Shown here: one piece after another, positions 32,898 through 41,705 of the stretch
How positions within the stretch are numbered: position 1 is the stretch's first letter
Layout of the letters: each line of letters opens with the position of its first letter
Assembly (NCBI RefSeq): GCF_027922005.1
Contig: NZ_BSEV01000001.1
Coordinates: 273,638 to 337,637 of the forward strand
From: Streptosporangium carneum
Lineage (GTDB): Bacteria > Actinomycetota > Actinomycetes > Streptosporangiales > Streptosporangiaceae
Length of the DNA: 64,000 nucleotides
Direction: 5' to 3'
Notes under the pieces: model-generated
The model's database searches: none
Told to the model about the DNA's origin: nothing
The model's input: only the letters and a program-made list of their open reading frames with translations
Translations under genes and position numbers: made by a program

Positions 32898-34415
32898 ATG
32901 ATCCCCACCGTTTCAGGAAGATTCGCGTCCTTCCTCCTTGTGGGGTTCACGGCGGCGGCCTGCAGCACGGCGACGGCTCCCGTCACACCGTCCGAGGCCC
33001 GTCCATCCACGACCCGCACGCCCCTTCCGGCAGGCGGCTGCCCGCCCGGCTCCGTCCCCTCAAGCGCCGTCCCCTCAAGCGCCGTCCCCTCAAGCGCCGT
33101 CCCCTCAAGCGCCGTCCCCTCGGGTGCCGCCGCCTCCCCTGCCGCGAGCCTCCCCGTCTCCACCCGGAGGTTCCGCGAGCAGCACGACTACAACGGCGAC
33201 GGCTACGCCGACCTCGCGATCGGCGTGTCACGCGCCACCGTGGACGGCAAGGCGGAGGCGGGGCGGGTCGACGTGCTGTACGGCTCCTCCACCGGCGCGA
33301 CCTCCGGGAACTGTCAGGTCGTCACCAAGGGCACCGGTGCCGCCCGGGGCGGCCGCTTCGGCCAGGACCTCGCCTCCGGCGACTTCGACGGCGACGGCCA
33401 CGCCGACCTGGCGAGCGCCACCGGAACGCGTGGCGGCGACCTCACGATCGTCTTCGGCTCCGACGACGGGCTGTCCGGTGAGCCGGTCGCGGTGGCGAGG
33501 CCCCCGGCGGGCTCCTTCGGCGGCCATCTGACCACGGGCGACTTCAACCGTGACGGCCGTCAGGACCTCGCGGTGGAGGGCGCCGACGCCACGGTGTGGG
33601 CGGCGTACGGCCACCGCGGCATCAGGACGGGAGAGGCGGGCTGGAAGCCCGTTCTGTCGAAGGGCGAGGCCGTCTCCGTCCGCGCGCTCGCGACCGGCGA
33701 CGTCACCGGCGACGGCTTCGCCGACCTCGCCGTCACCTACTCCGAGGACGACCCCGCCGACGAGGGCAGGAGCGTGGTGTACCGCGGCTCGCCGACCGGC
33801 CTGGCGGGCCGGGTGCGCGGGACCTTCCCCGGCTGGGACGTGGGCGCCGTGGCGATCGGCGACCTCGACGGCGACGGCCACGGCGACGTGGTCGCGGGCA
33901 TGGCCTGGGATCACGGTGAGGACCCCGGCGGCCAGATCTACGTCAGCCGAGGCTCCGCCGACGGGCCGGCCGCGCCTCGGGCGGTGGGACCCGCCTCGCC
34001 GGGCATGCCTCAGGAGCCGCGGGGAAACGGCGGCTTCGGCGCGTCGGTCGCGGTCGGTGACGTCGACGCCGACGGATACGCCGACGTCGCCGTCGGTGAG
34101 AGCGAGAGGCCGGGCGTCGTCTACGTCCTGTACGGCGGGCCCGGCGGGCTGTCGGTGGACGGCGCCCGGGTGCTGGACCCCGGGGCCGCGGGGATCCCCT
34201 CCGACTCCGCCTCCGATCAGAGATTCGGGACGGATGTCGCCCTGACCGATCTCGACGGCGACGGCGCCCTCGAACTCGTCGTCACCTCCGTCTCCGTACC
34301 GGCCGACGGCGTCGCCGAGACGCGCGTGACCGCGCTCTTCCCCGACGGACGCCGGGCACCGGTCCAGCTCGCCCACCAGCGGCTGGACCACGCGTTCGAC
34401 CACACGTTGGAGTGA
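32898..34415 (+). CDS. FG-GAP repeat lipoprotein (seven-bladed integrin-alpha-type propeller)
   Basis: 505 aa. The signal peptide FASFLLVGFTAAAC ends in a likely lipobox Cys (residue 22), followed by a flexible stalk made of SSAVP pentapeptides (about 53-75). The remainder holds seven repeats with calcium-binding loops of D-x-D/N-x-D-G type: DYNGDGYADLAIG, DFDGDGHADLASA, DFNRDGRQDLAVE, DVTGDGFADLAVT, DLDGDGHGDVVAG, DVDADGYADVAVG, DLDGDGALELVVT. This matches a seven-bladed FG-GAP/VCBS beta-propeller. Surface binding is likely; no catalytic motif is seen. Confidence 0.88.
   Translation: MIPTVSGRFASFLLVGFTAAACSTATAPVTPSEARPSTTRTPLPAGGCPPGSVPSSAVPSSAVPSSAVPSSAVPSGAAASPAASLPVSTRRFREQHDYNGDGYADLAIGVSRATVDGKAEAGRVDVLYGSSTGATSGNCQVVTKGTGAARGGRFGQDLASGDFDGDGHADLASATGTRGGDLTIVFGSDDGLSGEPVAVARPPAGSFGGHLTTGDFNRDGRQDLAVEGADATVWAAYGHRGIRTGEAGWKPVLSKGEAVSVRALATGDVTGDGFADLAVTYSEDDPADEGRSVVYRGSPTGLAGRVRGTFPGWDVGAVAIGDLDGDGHGDVVAGMAWDHGEDPGGQIYVSRGSADGPAAPRAVGPASPGMPQEPRGNGGFGASVAVGDVDADGYADVAVGESERPGVVYVLYGGPGGLSVDGARVLDPGAAGIPSDSASDQRFGTDVALTDLDGDGALELVVTSVSVPADGVAETRVTALFPDGRRAPVQLAHQRLDHAFDHTLE
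33061..33120 (+). repeat. Four perfect 15-bp repeats coding the SSAVP stalk
   Basis: Unit CAAGCGCCGTCCCCT occurs four times without mismatch, with partial units on both sides. Because 15 is a multiple of 3, gain or loss of units changes stalk length without frameshift. Confidence 0.95.
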
Positions 34416-34554
34416 CCCGCGTGCGCCGTCGCGGCGACGGCTCCCGGCACGCGGCACATGCGCCGGTGAGCCGGGCCGTACACCGATCGGTGTAGCGGCA
34501 GGTGTCACCGGACGGACGACGCCGGAGACACGCGCCGTTCCTAGCGTTGGGGCC

Positions 34555-35181
34555 ATGAAGAAGACAGTCCTCGCCGGAGTCGGCGTCGGTACGGTGGCAT
34601 TCACGATCTCGGACGTGGTCAACAGGGAGATGAGCCCCGTCGGCGAGACCATCAGCAGGTTCGTCAACACGGGCGCCGGATGGCTGGTCACACTCGGGTT
34701 GCTCGCCGTCGCGCTCGCCGCGGCGGCCCTCACGGTGGCCGTTGCCCGAAGCGGCGCGGGCCGTGCGGGAACCTGGCTGCTCGGCGTCTGGTCGGCGGGG
34801 CTTCTGGTGGCCGCGATCTTCCCTGCCGACCCGCCGGGACGGTGGGACGACCCGTCGGTGTCGGAGACCGTCCACGGGCTCGCCGCCTGGGTCGCTCTGA
34901 CGGCGTTCACGGTCGCCGCCGTGCTGCTCACCAGGGCCTGGCCGCGAGACACCCTGCTCACCGGTGTCACGATCACGGTGGTGGTTGGGATGATTCTGTT
35001 CGTGGTCACCCTCGTCGATGTCATGGTCGCCCGGTCCCTGCCCCCGGTGGTCGGGGTGACCGAACGCGTCGCGATCGCCGCCGACCTCGCCTGGATGGCG
35101 CTGGCCGCCCTCCGCCTGCCCCGCCCGAACCCGCCCCGCCCGAACCTGTCCGCCCCGAGCCTGTCCCGTACGAGCCGATGA
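34555..35181 (+). CDS. DUF998 membrane protein
   Basis: 208 aa with about six membrane helices (residues 45-62 GWLVTLGLLAVALAAAALTV, 73-90, 108-128, 137-158 and others) and the DUF998 pattern NREMSPVGETISRFVN near the start, VAAIFPADPPGR in the middle and SETVHGLAAWVALTAFTVAA. The C-terminal 20 residues are Pro/Ser/Arg-rich. The stop overlaps the kinase start (ATGA). TAGCGT (34542-34547) lies 7 nt before ATG, suggesting leaderless transcription. Family function unknown; coupling to a two-component system hints that it is an accessory sensor. Confidence 0.85.
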   Translation: MKKTVLAGVGVGTVAFTISDVVNREMSPVGETISRFVNTGAGWLVTLGLLAVALAAAALTVAVARSGAGRAGTWLLGVWSAGLLVAAIFPADPPGRWDDPSVSETVHGLAAWVALTAFTVAAVLLTRAWPRDTLLTGVTITVVVGMILFVVTLVDVMVARSLPPVVGVTERVAIAADLAWMALAALRLPRPNPPRPNLSAPSLSRTSR

Positions 35182-36251
35182 TCATCACCTTGACGCCCGC
35201 GGTTCTCACGACCGTCGCCGTCCTCACCGGACTGGCGGCGGTCGGAGCCCCGATCGGCTGGCCTGCCGCCGCCCTGGCGCTCCTGCTCGGCGGCCTGCTG
35301 CTGGTGAGACGGCGATGGCCGGTCGGCGTCCTGCTGGCCTCGGCGATCGTGCTGGCCGCGTTCCAGGGGGCGGGGCTGTTCGAGGGCGGCTGGGTGTGGC
35401 CGCTGACGGCGGCCCTCCACACCGTGGCCGCGGCGGGCCGGACGCGCTGGGCCGCCGGTGTCGGACTGTTCCTGCTGACCTACGCGATGACCTGGGACTG
35501 GGCCGTGGCGGGTGGTTCCCCGGGCCGCGTGCTCGCCGCCGGCGGCACGGAGACGCTCTGGCTGGCGCTCGTGCTGGCGATCGGCAACGCCCGGCGCAAC
35601 CAGCTGCGCTGGCGGGCGCAGCTGGAGGAGGCGCGCGAGGCGGACGCCCGCAGCCGGCTGGCCGAACAGCGGCTGGAGATCTCCCGCGAGCTCCATGACA
35701 TCGTCGCCCACACCCTGGCCGTGGTCGGCGTCCACCTCAACGTGGCCGCCGACACGCTCGACGAGTCTCCCGAGGAGGCTCGCGAGGCGCTGCGCACGGC
35801 GATGGAGGTGCGGAACAAGGCGATGGGAGACCTCCGCTCCCTCGTCGGCGTCCTGCGGATCGACGGCGGCACCGCTCCTCAGCCGGACCTGGGCGGGATC
35901 GCCGCGCTCGCCGCCGCGGCCCGGACGACCGGCCTCGACGTCGCCCTGCACGAGGAGGGAGACCCCGCGTCGGTCCCCGCGCCCCAGGCCGTCGCGGCCC
36001 ACCGGATCGTCCAGGAGGCGCTGACCAATACCATCAAGCATGCGGACGCCGCCCACGTCTCGGTACGGCTGCGCTACACGAGCGCCGCGGTGACCGTCGA
36101 GGTGACCGACGACGGCCACGGCGGGGCGGCTCCCGTCGAAGGGCACGGCCTGACCGGCATGCGTGAGCGCGTCACCGCGCTGGGCGGCTCGCTGAGCATC
36201 GAAAGGAGTGGGGGCTTCGCCGTACAGGCGCACATCCCCCTGAAGACGTGA
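35178..36251 (+). CDS. NarL-type sensor histidine kinase
   Basis: 357 aa. The N-terminal 135 residues carry 4-5 membrane helices. HisKA_3 region with phospho-acceptor His173 in ISRELHDIVAHTL; a HATPase_c domain with HRIVQEALTNTIKHADA (N box), TDDGHGG (D box) and GHGLTGMRERV (G box). It phosphorylates the regulator encoded next, with which it shares a GTGA overlap. The signal is unknown. Middle gene of a DUF998-kinase-regulator operon. Confidence 0.94.
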   Translation: MIITLTPAVLTTVAVLTGLAAVGAPIGWPAAALALLLGGLLLVRRRWPVGVLLASAIVLAAFQGAGLFEGGWVWPLTAALHTVAAAGRTRWAAGVGLFLLTYAMTWDWAVAGGSPGRVLAAGGTETLWLALVLAIGNARRNQLRWRAQLEEAREADARSRLAEQRLEISRELHDIVAHTLAVVGVHLNVAADTLDESPEEAREALRTAMEVRNKAMGDLRSLVGVLRIDGGTAPQPDLGGIAALAAAARTTGLDVALHEEGDPASVPAPQAVAAHRIVQEALTNTIKHADAAHVSVRLRYTSAAVTVEVTDDGHGGAAPVEGHGLTGMRERVTALGGSLSIERSGGFAVQAHIPLKT

Positions 36252-36910
36252 CGATCAAAGTGCTGCTCGCCGACGACCAGGCTCTCGTCCGGGCGGGCTT
36301 TCGCAGCCTGCTCGGCCGGTCCAGGGAGCTCACCGTGGTCGGCGAGGCCGCCACGGGTGACGAGGCTGTACGGCAGGCCAGGGCCACCGAGCCCGACGTG
36401 ATCCTCATGGACATCCGCATGCCCGGCATGGACGGCATCGAGGCCACCCGCCGGGTGCTCGCCGAACGTCCCGCGACCAGGGTCGTCATCCTCACCACCT
36501 TCGACACCGACGAACACGTCTTCGCCGCCCTGCGCGCGGGCGCCAGCGGCTTCCTCACCAAGGAGGTCGAACCGGCCGAGCTGCGCCGCGCGGTCGCCCT
36601 GGTCGCCGCGGGAGAGGCGCTGCTGTCGCCGAGCGTCACCCGGCGGGTCGTCGAGCAGTTCGCCCACCGGCCCGTCCCGGTGAGCGGCGACGCGCTCGAG
36701 GCGCTCGAGGTGCTCACCGCCCGCGAGCGCGAGGTCGTCCGGCTGGTCGCCGAGGGGCTGTCCAACGACCAGATCGCCGCCAAGCTCGTGATCAGCCCGC
36801 TGACCGCCAAGACGCACATCACCCGGGCGTTGACGAAGCTGGACGTTCGCGACCGGGTGCAGTTGGTGATCCTCGCCTACGAGAGCGGCCTGGTGCGGCC
36901 GGGCTCCTGA
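36248..36910 (+). CDS. NarL/FixJ-family response regulator
   Basis: 220 aa from GTG 36248. The receiver domain has acidic pocket ADD (8-10), phospho-acceptor Asp55 (VILMDIRMPGMDG), Thr and Lys (ILTTFDTD, SGFLTKEV). The LuxR-type HTH (150-205) reads LTAREREVVRLVAEGLSNDQ, then KTHITRALTKLDVRDR. Partner of the preceding kinase. Targets unknown. Confidence 0.95.
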   Translation: MTIKVLLADDQALVRAGFRSLLGRSRELTVVGEAATGDEAVRQARATEPDVILMDIRMPGMDGIEATRRVLAERPATRVVILTTFDTDEHVFAALRAGASGFLTKEVEPAELRRAVALVAAGEALLSPSVTRRVVEQFAHRPVPVSGDALEALEVLTAREREVVRLVAEGLSNDQIAAKLVISPLTAKTHITRALTKLDVRDRVQLVILAYESGLVRPGS

Positions 36911-37049
36911 CACCGGACGGTCTTCGTCACCGGCCAGGCCCCGTCGTCGAACGGGTTGTGCCCGCGCCGGGGCGCGGAGCATGATCTTTTCCAGAGGTCG
37001 CCGCCGATGGCGTGACGGGAGCGGCGACGCCGTGGACTGGAGGAACGGG

Positions 37050-37691
37050 ATGCGCACCGAAGGACGGATCGAGCGGGCCAGGCTGTTCTACGAGCGCGCG
37101 GTCTTCACCGGAGACGACGGCGAGTCGTCGGAGGTGGAGCGGGGGCTGGACGCGGTCGAGGCCGATCTCGCCCTGGCCCGAGGCCGGATCCTCCATGCGC
37201 GGTTCTTCGAGGAGCGGCGCGAGGACCCGCGTGAGCTGGAGCTGTTCGAGCACGCGGCGCGGCTGTACCACGCGCTCGGCGACGTGTCCGGCGAGAGTGA
37301 CGCGCTGTTCTGGGTGGGGTGCGTCCACCAGGTGGTGCGGGGTGACGACGACACCGCCGTCCCCCTCTTCGAGCGGTCCCACGAGCTGGCGACGCAGGCG
37401 GGAAACCGGGCCGTCCAGGCCGAGGCGCTCCGGCACCTGGGCATCGCCGAGCACGCCGCGGGCCGGTTGGACGCCGCACGCGAGCGGCTGGAGGAGTCGG
37501 TACGGCTGCGCCGGGAGATCGGGCTCCTGGCCGGTGTCGCGTCCAACCAGGTGGGGCTGATCCACATCGCCGCCGCCCAGGGCCGCCGCGAGGACGCTCT
37601 GGCGCTGGCCGAGGAGGCGCACGCGCTCGCCGAGTCCTGCGGCGCGAAGCGCGTCACGCGCCAGGTCGAGGAGGCGCGAGCCCGGATATAG
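37050..37691 (+). CDS. Tetratricopeptide-repeat protein
   Basis: 213 aa from ATG 37050 (GGAGGAAC 4 nt before). It is entirely helical, with about four TPR-type pairs: LYHALGDVSGESDALFWVGC, NRAVQAEALRHLGIAEHAAG, RRREDALALAEEAHALAES-like segments. Soluble. It probably acts in protein binding. It follows the response regulator by 139 nt on the same strand; a shared promoter is possible but not shown. Function unknown. Confidence 0.75.
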   Translation: MRTEGRIERARLFYERAVFTGDDGESSEVERGLDAVEADLALARGRILHARFFEERREDPRELELFEHAARLYHALGDVSGESDALFWVGCVHQVVRGDDDTAVPLFERSHELATQAGNRAVQAEALRHLGIAEHAAGRLDAARERLEESVRLRREIGLLAGVASNQVGLIHIAAAQGRREDALALAEEAHALAESCGAKRVTRQVEEARARI

Positions 37692-37708
37692 CCGCGGGCT
37701 CGCCGATC

Positions 37709-38748
37709 TCAGAGGCCGCGCACGGCGGCGACGCCGAAGGGGGTCCGCGGAGTGCCCGGCCCGAGCGGACCGCCCTTGTCGAACTGCGAGCCGACCACGT
37801 AGAGCGTCCCGTTCACACGCGCCAGCGTCGTCGGGAGCGCAACGCCTCGTCGGTCACCCGCTGCTCCACGTGGGCCGCCGAGCCGTCCTTGGCGACCTTC
37901 CACCGGCTGATGGCGTTGGCGGTGTTGTGGACCGCCCAGAGCCTGCCGTCCTGCGACTCCAGTCCGTCGGCGTGCAGCATGTCGCCTCCGCGCAGGGCCA
38001 CCTTGCGGATCGCGCCGGAGGCGAGGTCGAGGCGGTACAGGTCGCCGCCGGTCATGTCCGCGGTCAGCAGGTAGCGTCCCGACGGGTCGGCGACGATCCC
38101 GTTGAGGGTGAACGCGTCGGGCGCGTGCGGTTCGAGGGCGTCGCCCAGGTCGAAGCGCGGGGTGAGCGTCGCCCGTCCCCCCGCCGCCCGCGCGAGCTGC
38201 CGGGGCGTGACGCGGTAGACCACGGCCCGGACGCTGTCGGTGAGGTAGGCGCTGCCGTCCGGGGCGACGGCGAGGTCGTTGACGAAGGTCGCGCCCTGTC
38301 CGGGGACGTCGAAACGGGCCAGCAGGCGGCGGCTGCGCGTGTCGTACACGGAGACTCCGGTCGTGGAGTCGGTCACCCACAACCGTCCCGCCCGGTCCAC
38401 CTTCAGCCCGTTGGCGGTGTCACGCCCGTCCGCGCCCGCGGGCAGGAACACCTGGGCCGTCCGCCGGCCCGGCGTCATCTTGAAGATCGTGCCGTCGGCG
38501 TACGACCCGGCGTAGAGGTCGCCCGTGCGCGGGTCGGCGGCGACGCCCTCGGGGTAGACCCGGTCGCCGGGCAGCTCGTACGCCGTGGAGATCGTCACTG
38601 AGGTCGTCGGCGAGGTCGCCGTGGAGGTCGGCGTCCACGGGTGGGACACCGCGGAAAGGCCGGCGGCGGCCTGCGCGCCGGGGGTGAGGGAGAGGGCCGC
38701 GGCGAGAGCCGTGGCCACGATGGCTGTGGACGAGCGAAGCGGAGACAT
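37709..38748 (-). pseudogene. Secreted NHL/SMP-30-type beta-propeller protein, frameshifted near its 3' end
   Basis: From ATG 38748 (GAGAGG upstream) a signal peptide (SSTAIVATALAAALSLTPGA) leads into a propeller with repeats such as PEGVAADPRTGDLYAGSYAD, NGLKVDRAGRLWVTDS and NDLAVAPDGSAYLTDS, typical of SMP-30/gluconolactonase/NHL proteins. The frame ends early at 37813 after VTDEALRSRRRWRV. One base missing near 37839-37843 explains this: the next frame continues as ALPTTLARVNGTLYVVGS and ends AAVRGL at 37709. Repaired length would be 346 aa. A true mutation or an assembly error are both possible. Divergent from a MarR gene. Confidence 0.75.
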
Positions 38749-38817
38749 GACGCCTCTCTGTTCGGCTGTTCGCAAGGATCGAAAGAGCATTACCTTTGAT
38801 TCGAACTCACACCATAG

Positions 38818-38829
38818 TTAGAGCTCTAA
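38818..38829. promoter_or_regulatory. Palindromic MarR operator candidate
   Basis: TTAGAGCTCTAA is a perfect 12-bp palindrome in the AT-rich 124-nt region between the divergent NHL-protein and MarR genes. Its size and position are typical of MarR sites. Confidence 0.6.
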
Positions 38830-38872
38830 TGATCGTCAACGCATTAACCTCGTGGGTCGTTACCATGCACAG

Positions 38873-39322
38873 GTGACCTCGATGCCCGTTTCCGAGCGCC
38901 TGGGCTCCCACCTCAAGCGCGCGGCGCAAGCGCTCAGCGCGGCCAAGCAGGCGACGTTGAAGCAGGCCGGTCTGACGGTGCCGCAGTACGCGGCGCTGCT
39001 GTACCTGTCCGACAACCCCGGCATGTCGGCCGCCGCGCTGGCCAGGGCGTGCGCGGTCACCCCGCCGACGATGAACACCGTGCTCAAGAACCTCCAGGAG
39101 CAGGGCCTGATCGAGCGCACCCCGCACGAGTGGCACAGGAACATCCTGGAAACCCGTCTCACCGAGAAGGGCGAAAGGGTGCTCGCCGACGCCGACCCCC
39201 GCGCGGTGCGTGTCGAACGGGGGCTCGCCGCGGAGTTCAGCCAGGAGGAGCGGGAGACGCTGGTCGCCCTGCTGGGCCGTTGCATCGGCTTCCTGGAGTC
39301 GGCCAGGCAGGCGGAGCACTGA
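38873..39322 (+). CDS. MarR-family transcriptional regulator
   Basis: 149 aa from GTG 38873, chosen because TACCAT lies 6 nt upstream (leaderless pattern); ATG 38882 and GTG 38852 are alternatives. The winged HTH reads LTVPQYAALLYLSDNPGMSA, LARACAVTPPTMNTVLKNLQ and GLIERTPHEWHRN, with the wing TRLTEKG. It likely represses itself and the divergent propeller gene through the palindrome at 38818. Confidence 0.9.
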   Translation: MTSMPVSERLGSHLKRAAQALSAAKQATLKQAGLTVPQYAALLYLSDNPGMSAAALARACAVTPPTMNTVLKNLQEQGLIERTPHEWHRNILETRLTEKGERVLADADPRAVRVERGLAAEFSQEERETLVALLGRCIGFLESARQAEH

Positions 39323-39364
39323 CAGCCGGGGAGCGCCCGAGCCGGGAGGCGCGGGCGTGGCGGA

Positions 39365-40024
39365 CTAGCCGCGGGCGGCGTTGAGGTAGGCGAGAACGGC
39401 CAGGACGCGACGGTTGTCGTCGTCGGAGGGGGCCAGGTCGAGCTTGGCGAAGATGCTCGCCGTGTGCTTGCCGATCGCGCTCTCGCTGAGGAAGAGCCGC
39501 TGCGAGATGGCCGCGTTGGAACGGCCCTCGGCCATCAGCTCCAGCACCTCCCGCTCGCGCGGGCTCAGCGCGCCGAGCGGTTCGTGCCTGGCGGTGCTGG
39601 CCAGAAGCTTGGCGATCACCTCGGGGTCCATCGCGGTGCCCCCGGCCGCGACCCGGCGGACCGCGTCGACGAACTGCTCGGCGTTGAAGACGCGGTCCTT
39701 GAGGAGGTAGCCGATCGCTCCCGAGCCGTCGGCCAGCAGCTCGCGGGCGTAGAGCTGCTCGACGTGCTGGGACAGGACGAGGACCGGCAGGCCGGGGACG
39801 GCCCCGCGAGCCGTCAGCGCCGCCTGGAGGCCCTCGTCGGTGAAGGTCGGCGGGAGCCGCACGTCGACCACGGCGACGTCGGGCCGCAGCGTGGTCAGGG
39901 CCGCGAGCAGCTCGGGCCCCGACTCGACGGCGGCGACGACCTCGAAGCCGTGCGCCTGGAGCAGATGGACCATGCCGTCCCTCAGGAGGTAGAGGTCTTC
40001 GGCGATGACGACTCGGGGGCTCAT
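39365..40024 (-). CDS. NarL/FixJ-family response regulator
   Basis: 219 aa from ATG 40024. The receiver has AED at 8-10, phospho-acceptor Asp54 (DVAVVDVRLPPTFTDEG) and Lys in YLLKDRVF. The LuxR HTH reads LSPREREVLELMAEGRSNAA, then SAIGKHTASIFAKLDLAP. It lies 10 nt after the kinase gene (-) and forms a two-component system divergent from an ABC exporter, a layout typical of DesKR/LiaRS-like drug or membrane-stress response. Confidence 0.94.
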   Translation of the reverse strand: MSPRVVIAEDLYLLRDGMVHLLQAHGFEVVAAVESGPELLAALTTLRPDVAVVDVRLPPTFTDEGLQAALTARGAVPGLPVLVLSQHVEQLYARELLADGSGAIGYLLKDRVFNAEQFVDAVRRVAAGGTAMDPEVIAKLLASTARHEPLGALSPREREVLELMAEGRSNAAISQRLFLSESAIGKHTASIFAKLDLAPSDDDNRRVLAVLAYLNAARG

Positions 40025-40034
40025 CCGGGCAACC

Positions 40035-41591
40035 CTAGACAACACACCCGCCCGCCTCCAGGTGGGCAGGCGTGGTCTGGGCGATCGCGTGCTTGCGGGC
40101 GTGCGTGAGGGGCAGGCCGACGGCCAGGCCGTACAGGGTGAGGCCGAGGAAGACGTTGAACACCATCAGCGGCCACTGCAGCGGCTCCGGCAGGTAGAGC
40201 GCGACGAACCAGCTGCGCTCCGAGGCGCCGAAGATCTTCAGGAACATGGCGACCAGGCCCTGGGGGAACAGCGGAAGCCAGCCGATCCCCCAGCCGAGCG
40301 CGACGACGGCGTGCTTCCACTTGGGCATGGAAGGGGCCTTCCCCGTCTGGGGAGTGGGCAGCGCGTACGGAAGGTCGAGGGTGGCCGTGGTCGGGCCGCC
40401 GGGCGGGCTGCTGAGCGCGAGCACCCCGTCGAAGGCCGCCAGGCGCCGTTCGATGCCGTTCAGGCCGCTGCCGCGCGAGGGGTCGGCTCCTCCCGAGCCG
40501 TCGTCGGTGACGGTGACGCGCAGCGTACGGCCCTGGCCGCTGATGTCGACCCACGCCCGGTCGGCCCCGCCGTGTCTGACCGCGTTGGTGAGCAGCTCGC
40601 TGATCGAGAAGTAGGCCGCCGACTCCACGGGCGAGTCGGGGCGCGACTTCAGGTCGACGGTGACCGCGACCTTCAGCGGGCTGTCCAGCGCCAGCGCCCG
40701 TACGGCGTCGCCAAGACCGCGCTCGGCCAGGACCGGCGGGTGGATGCCCCTGACGAGGTCGCGCAGCTCGGTGAGCGCCGTGGACGAGGCCTCCCGCGAC
40801 TTGGCGAGCAGCGCCTTGGCCGCCGCCGGGTCCTTGTCCATCAGCTCCTCGACCGCGCCCAGCGTCATGCCGATGGCGACGAGCCTGGCCTGGGCCCCGT
40901 CGTGCAGGTCGCGCTCGATCCGCCGCAGCTCGGCCGCCTGGGAGTCGACCGCGTCCAGCCTGACCTGGTCGAGCTTGTGGACCCGCCCCGCCAGCACGGA
41001 CCTCGCGGTCGGCGCGAGCAGCAGGTGGTTCCACCACCCGTAGAAGCGGAGCAGCCACGGCGTCGCGAACACCCCGCCGACGGCGAGCACCGCCGCGAGG
41101 GGCGTGACCACCGGATGCCAGAACCACATCCTGGCCAGGCCGTACACGACGGCGGAGAACGGCAGCAGCAGCAGGACCCCGCCGATGATCGGGTTGAGGA
41201 GGAGCCAGAGCGCGTCCCGCCAGGTGGCGGGGTCGGAGAGCATCCACTTCAGGCGGTTGTTCCACGCGGGCCACCGCGGCGTCTTGTAGAGCTGACGCTC
41301 GTGGCGGTACCACCCGTCGGGCTGCGGCTTGGGAGGGGGAGGCGGCGGCAGGTAGGACGGCTCGATCCGGCTGCCGATCCACACCCCGTTCAGTCTTCTG
41401 GCGAACGTGACGCGGCTCCGGAGCAGCCTGGTGGTCGGCATGAAGAGAAAGATCATCCCCATGCCGAACGTCAGGATGGTCGACAACAGGACGAGGACGA
41501 CCAGGAAGGCGTCCAGGAGAGCGAGCAGGCCCAGCGTGAACGCCCTGCCGGCCGCGACCGCGTATCGCTTCATGCGTCGAGTGTCGGCCAT
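40035..41591 (-). CDS. Sensor histidine kinase with membrane segments on both sides of the catalytic core
   Basis: 518 aa. Membrane helices at about 18-50 and 128-185 flank a Pro-rich loop (PSYLPPPPPPKPQPDGWY), like the 'sensor domain' kinases of actinobacteria. HisKA_3 with His230 (RRIERDLHDGAQARLVAIG) and HATPase_c (SISELLTNAVRHGGADRA, TDDGSGGADP, SGLNGIERRL). After the ATPase domain there are about 105 more residues with two hydrophobic segments (WKHAVVALGWGIGWLPLF; LQWPLMVFNVFLGLTLYGLA), an unusual C-terminal addition. Pairs with the regulator downstream. It probably senses an envelope or drug signal. Confidence 0.9.
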   Translation of the reverse strand: MADTRRMKRYAVAAGRAFTLGLLALLDAFLVVLVLLSTILTFGMGMIFLFMPTTRLLRSRVTFARRLNGVWIGSRIEPSYLPPPPPPKPQPDGWYRHERQLYKTPRWPAWNNRLKWMLSDPATWRDALWLLLNPIIGGVLLLLPFSAVVYGLARMWFWHPVVTPLAAVLAVGGVFATPWLLRFYGWWNHLLLAPTARSVLAGRVHKLDQVRLDAVDSQAAELRRIERDLHDGAQARLVAIGMTLGAVEELMDKDPAAAKALLAKSREASSTALTELRDLVRGIHPPVLAERGLGDAVRALALDSPLKVAVTVDLKSRPDSPVESAAYFSISELLTNAVRHGGADRAWVDISGQGRTLRVTVTDDGSGGADPSRGSGLNGIERRLAAFDGVLALSSPPGGPTTATLDLPYALPTPQTGKAPSMPKWKHAVVALGWGIGWLPLFPQGLVAMFLKIFGASERSWFVALYLPEPLQWPLMVFNVFLGLTLYGLAVGLPLTHARKHAIAQTTPAHLEAGGCVV

Positions 41592-41705
41592 CGCGGCGTC
41601 CCCGCCCAGTGACGCTGGACGCCGCCGGACGGTGGAGGTAGCTCCACCCCCTCCGGGTGCCCAGACGGCTTCTGCGCGCCCGCCCCGCTTCCTAGCGTCT
41701 TCGGC

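Noticed and set aside
33061-33120. CRISPR array
   Set aside because: The repeats are directly adjacent without unique spacers and code in frame for SSAVP. The 18-, 19- and 40-bp repeats also lack spacers.
33228-36233. 1001-codon minus-strand open frame
   Set aside because: It covers the FG-GAP, DUF998 and kinase genes on the opposite strand. No domain, composition typical of antisense frames in GC-rich DNA.
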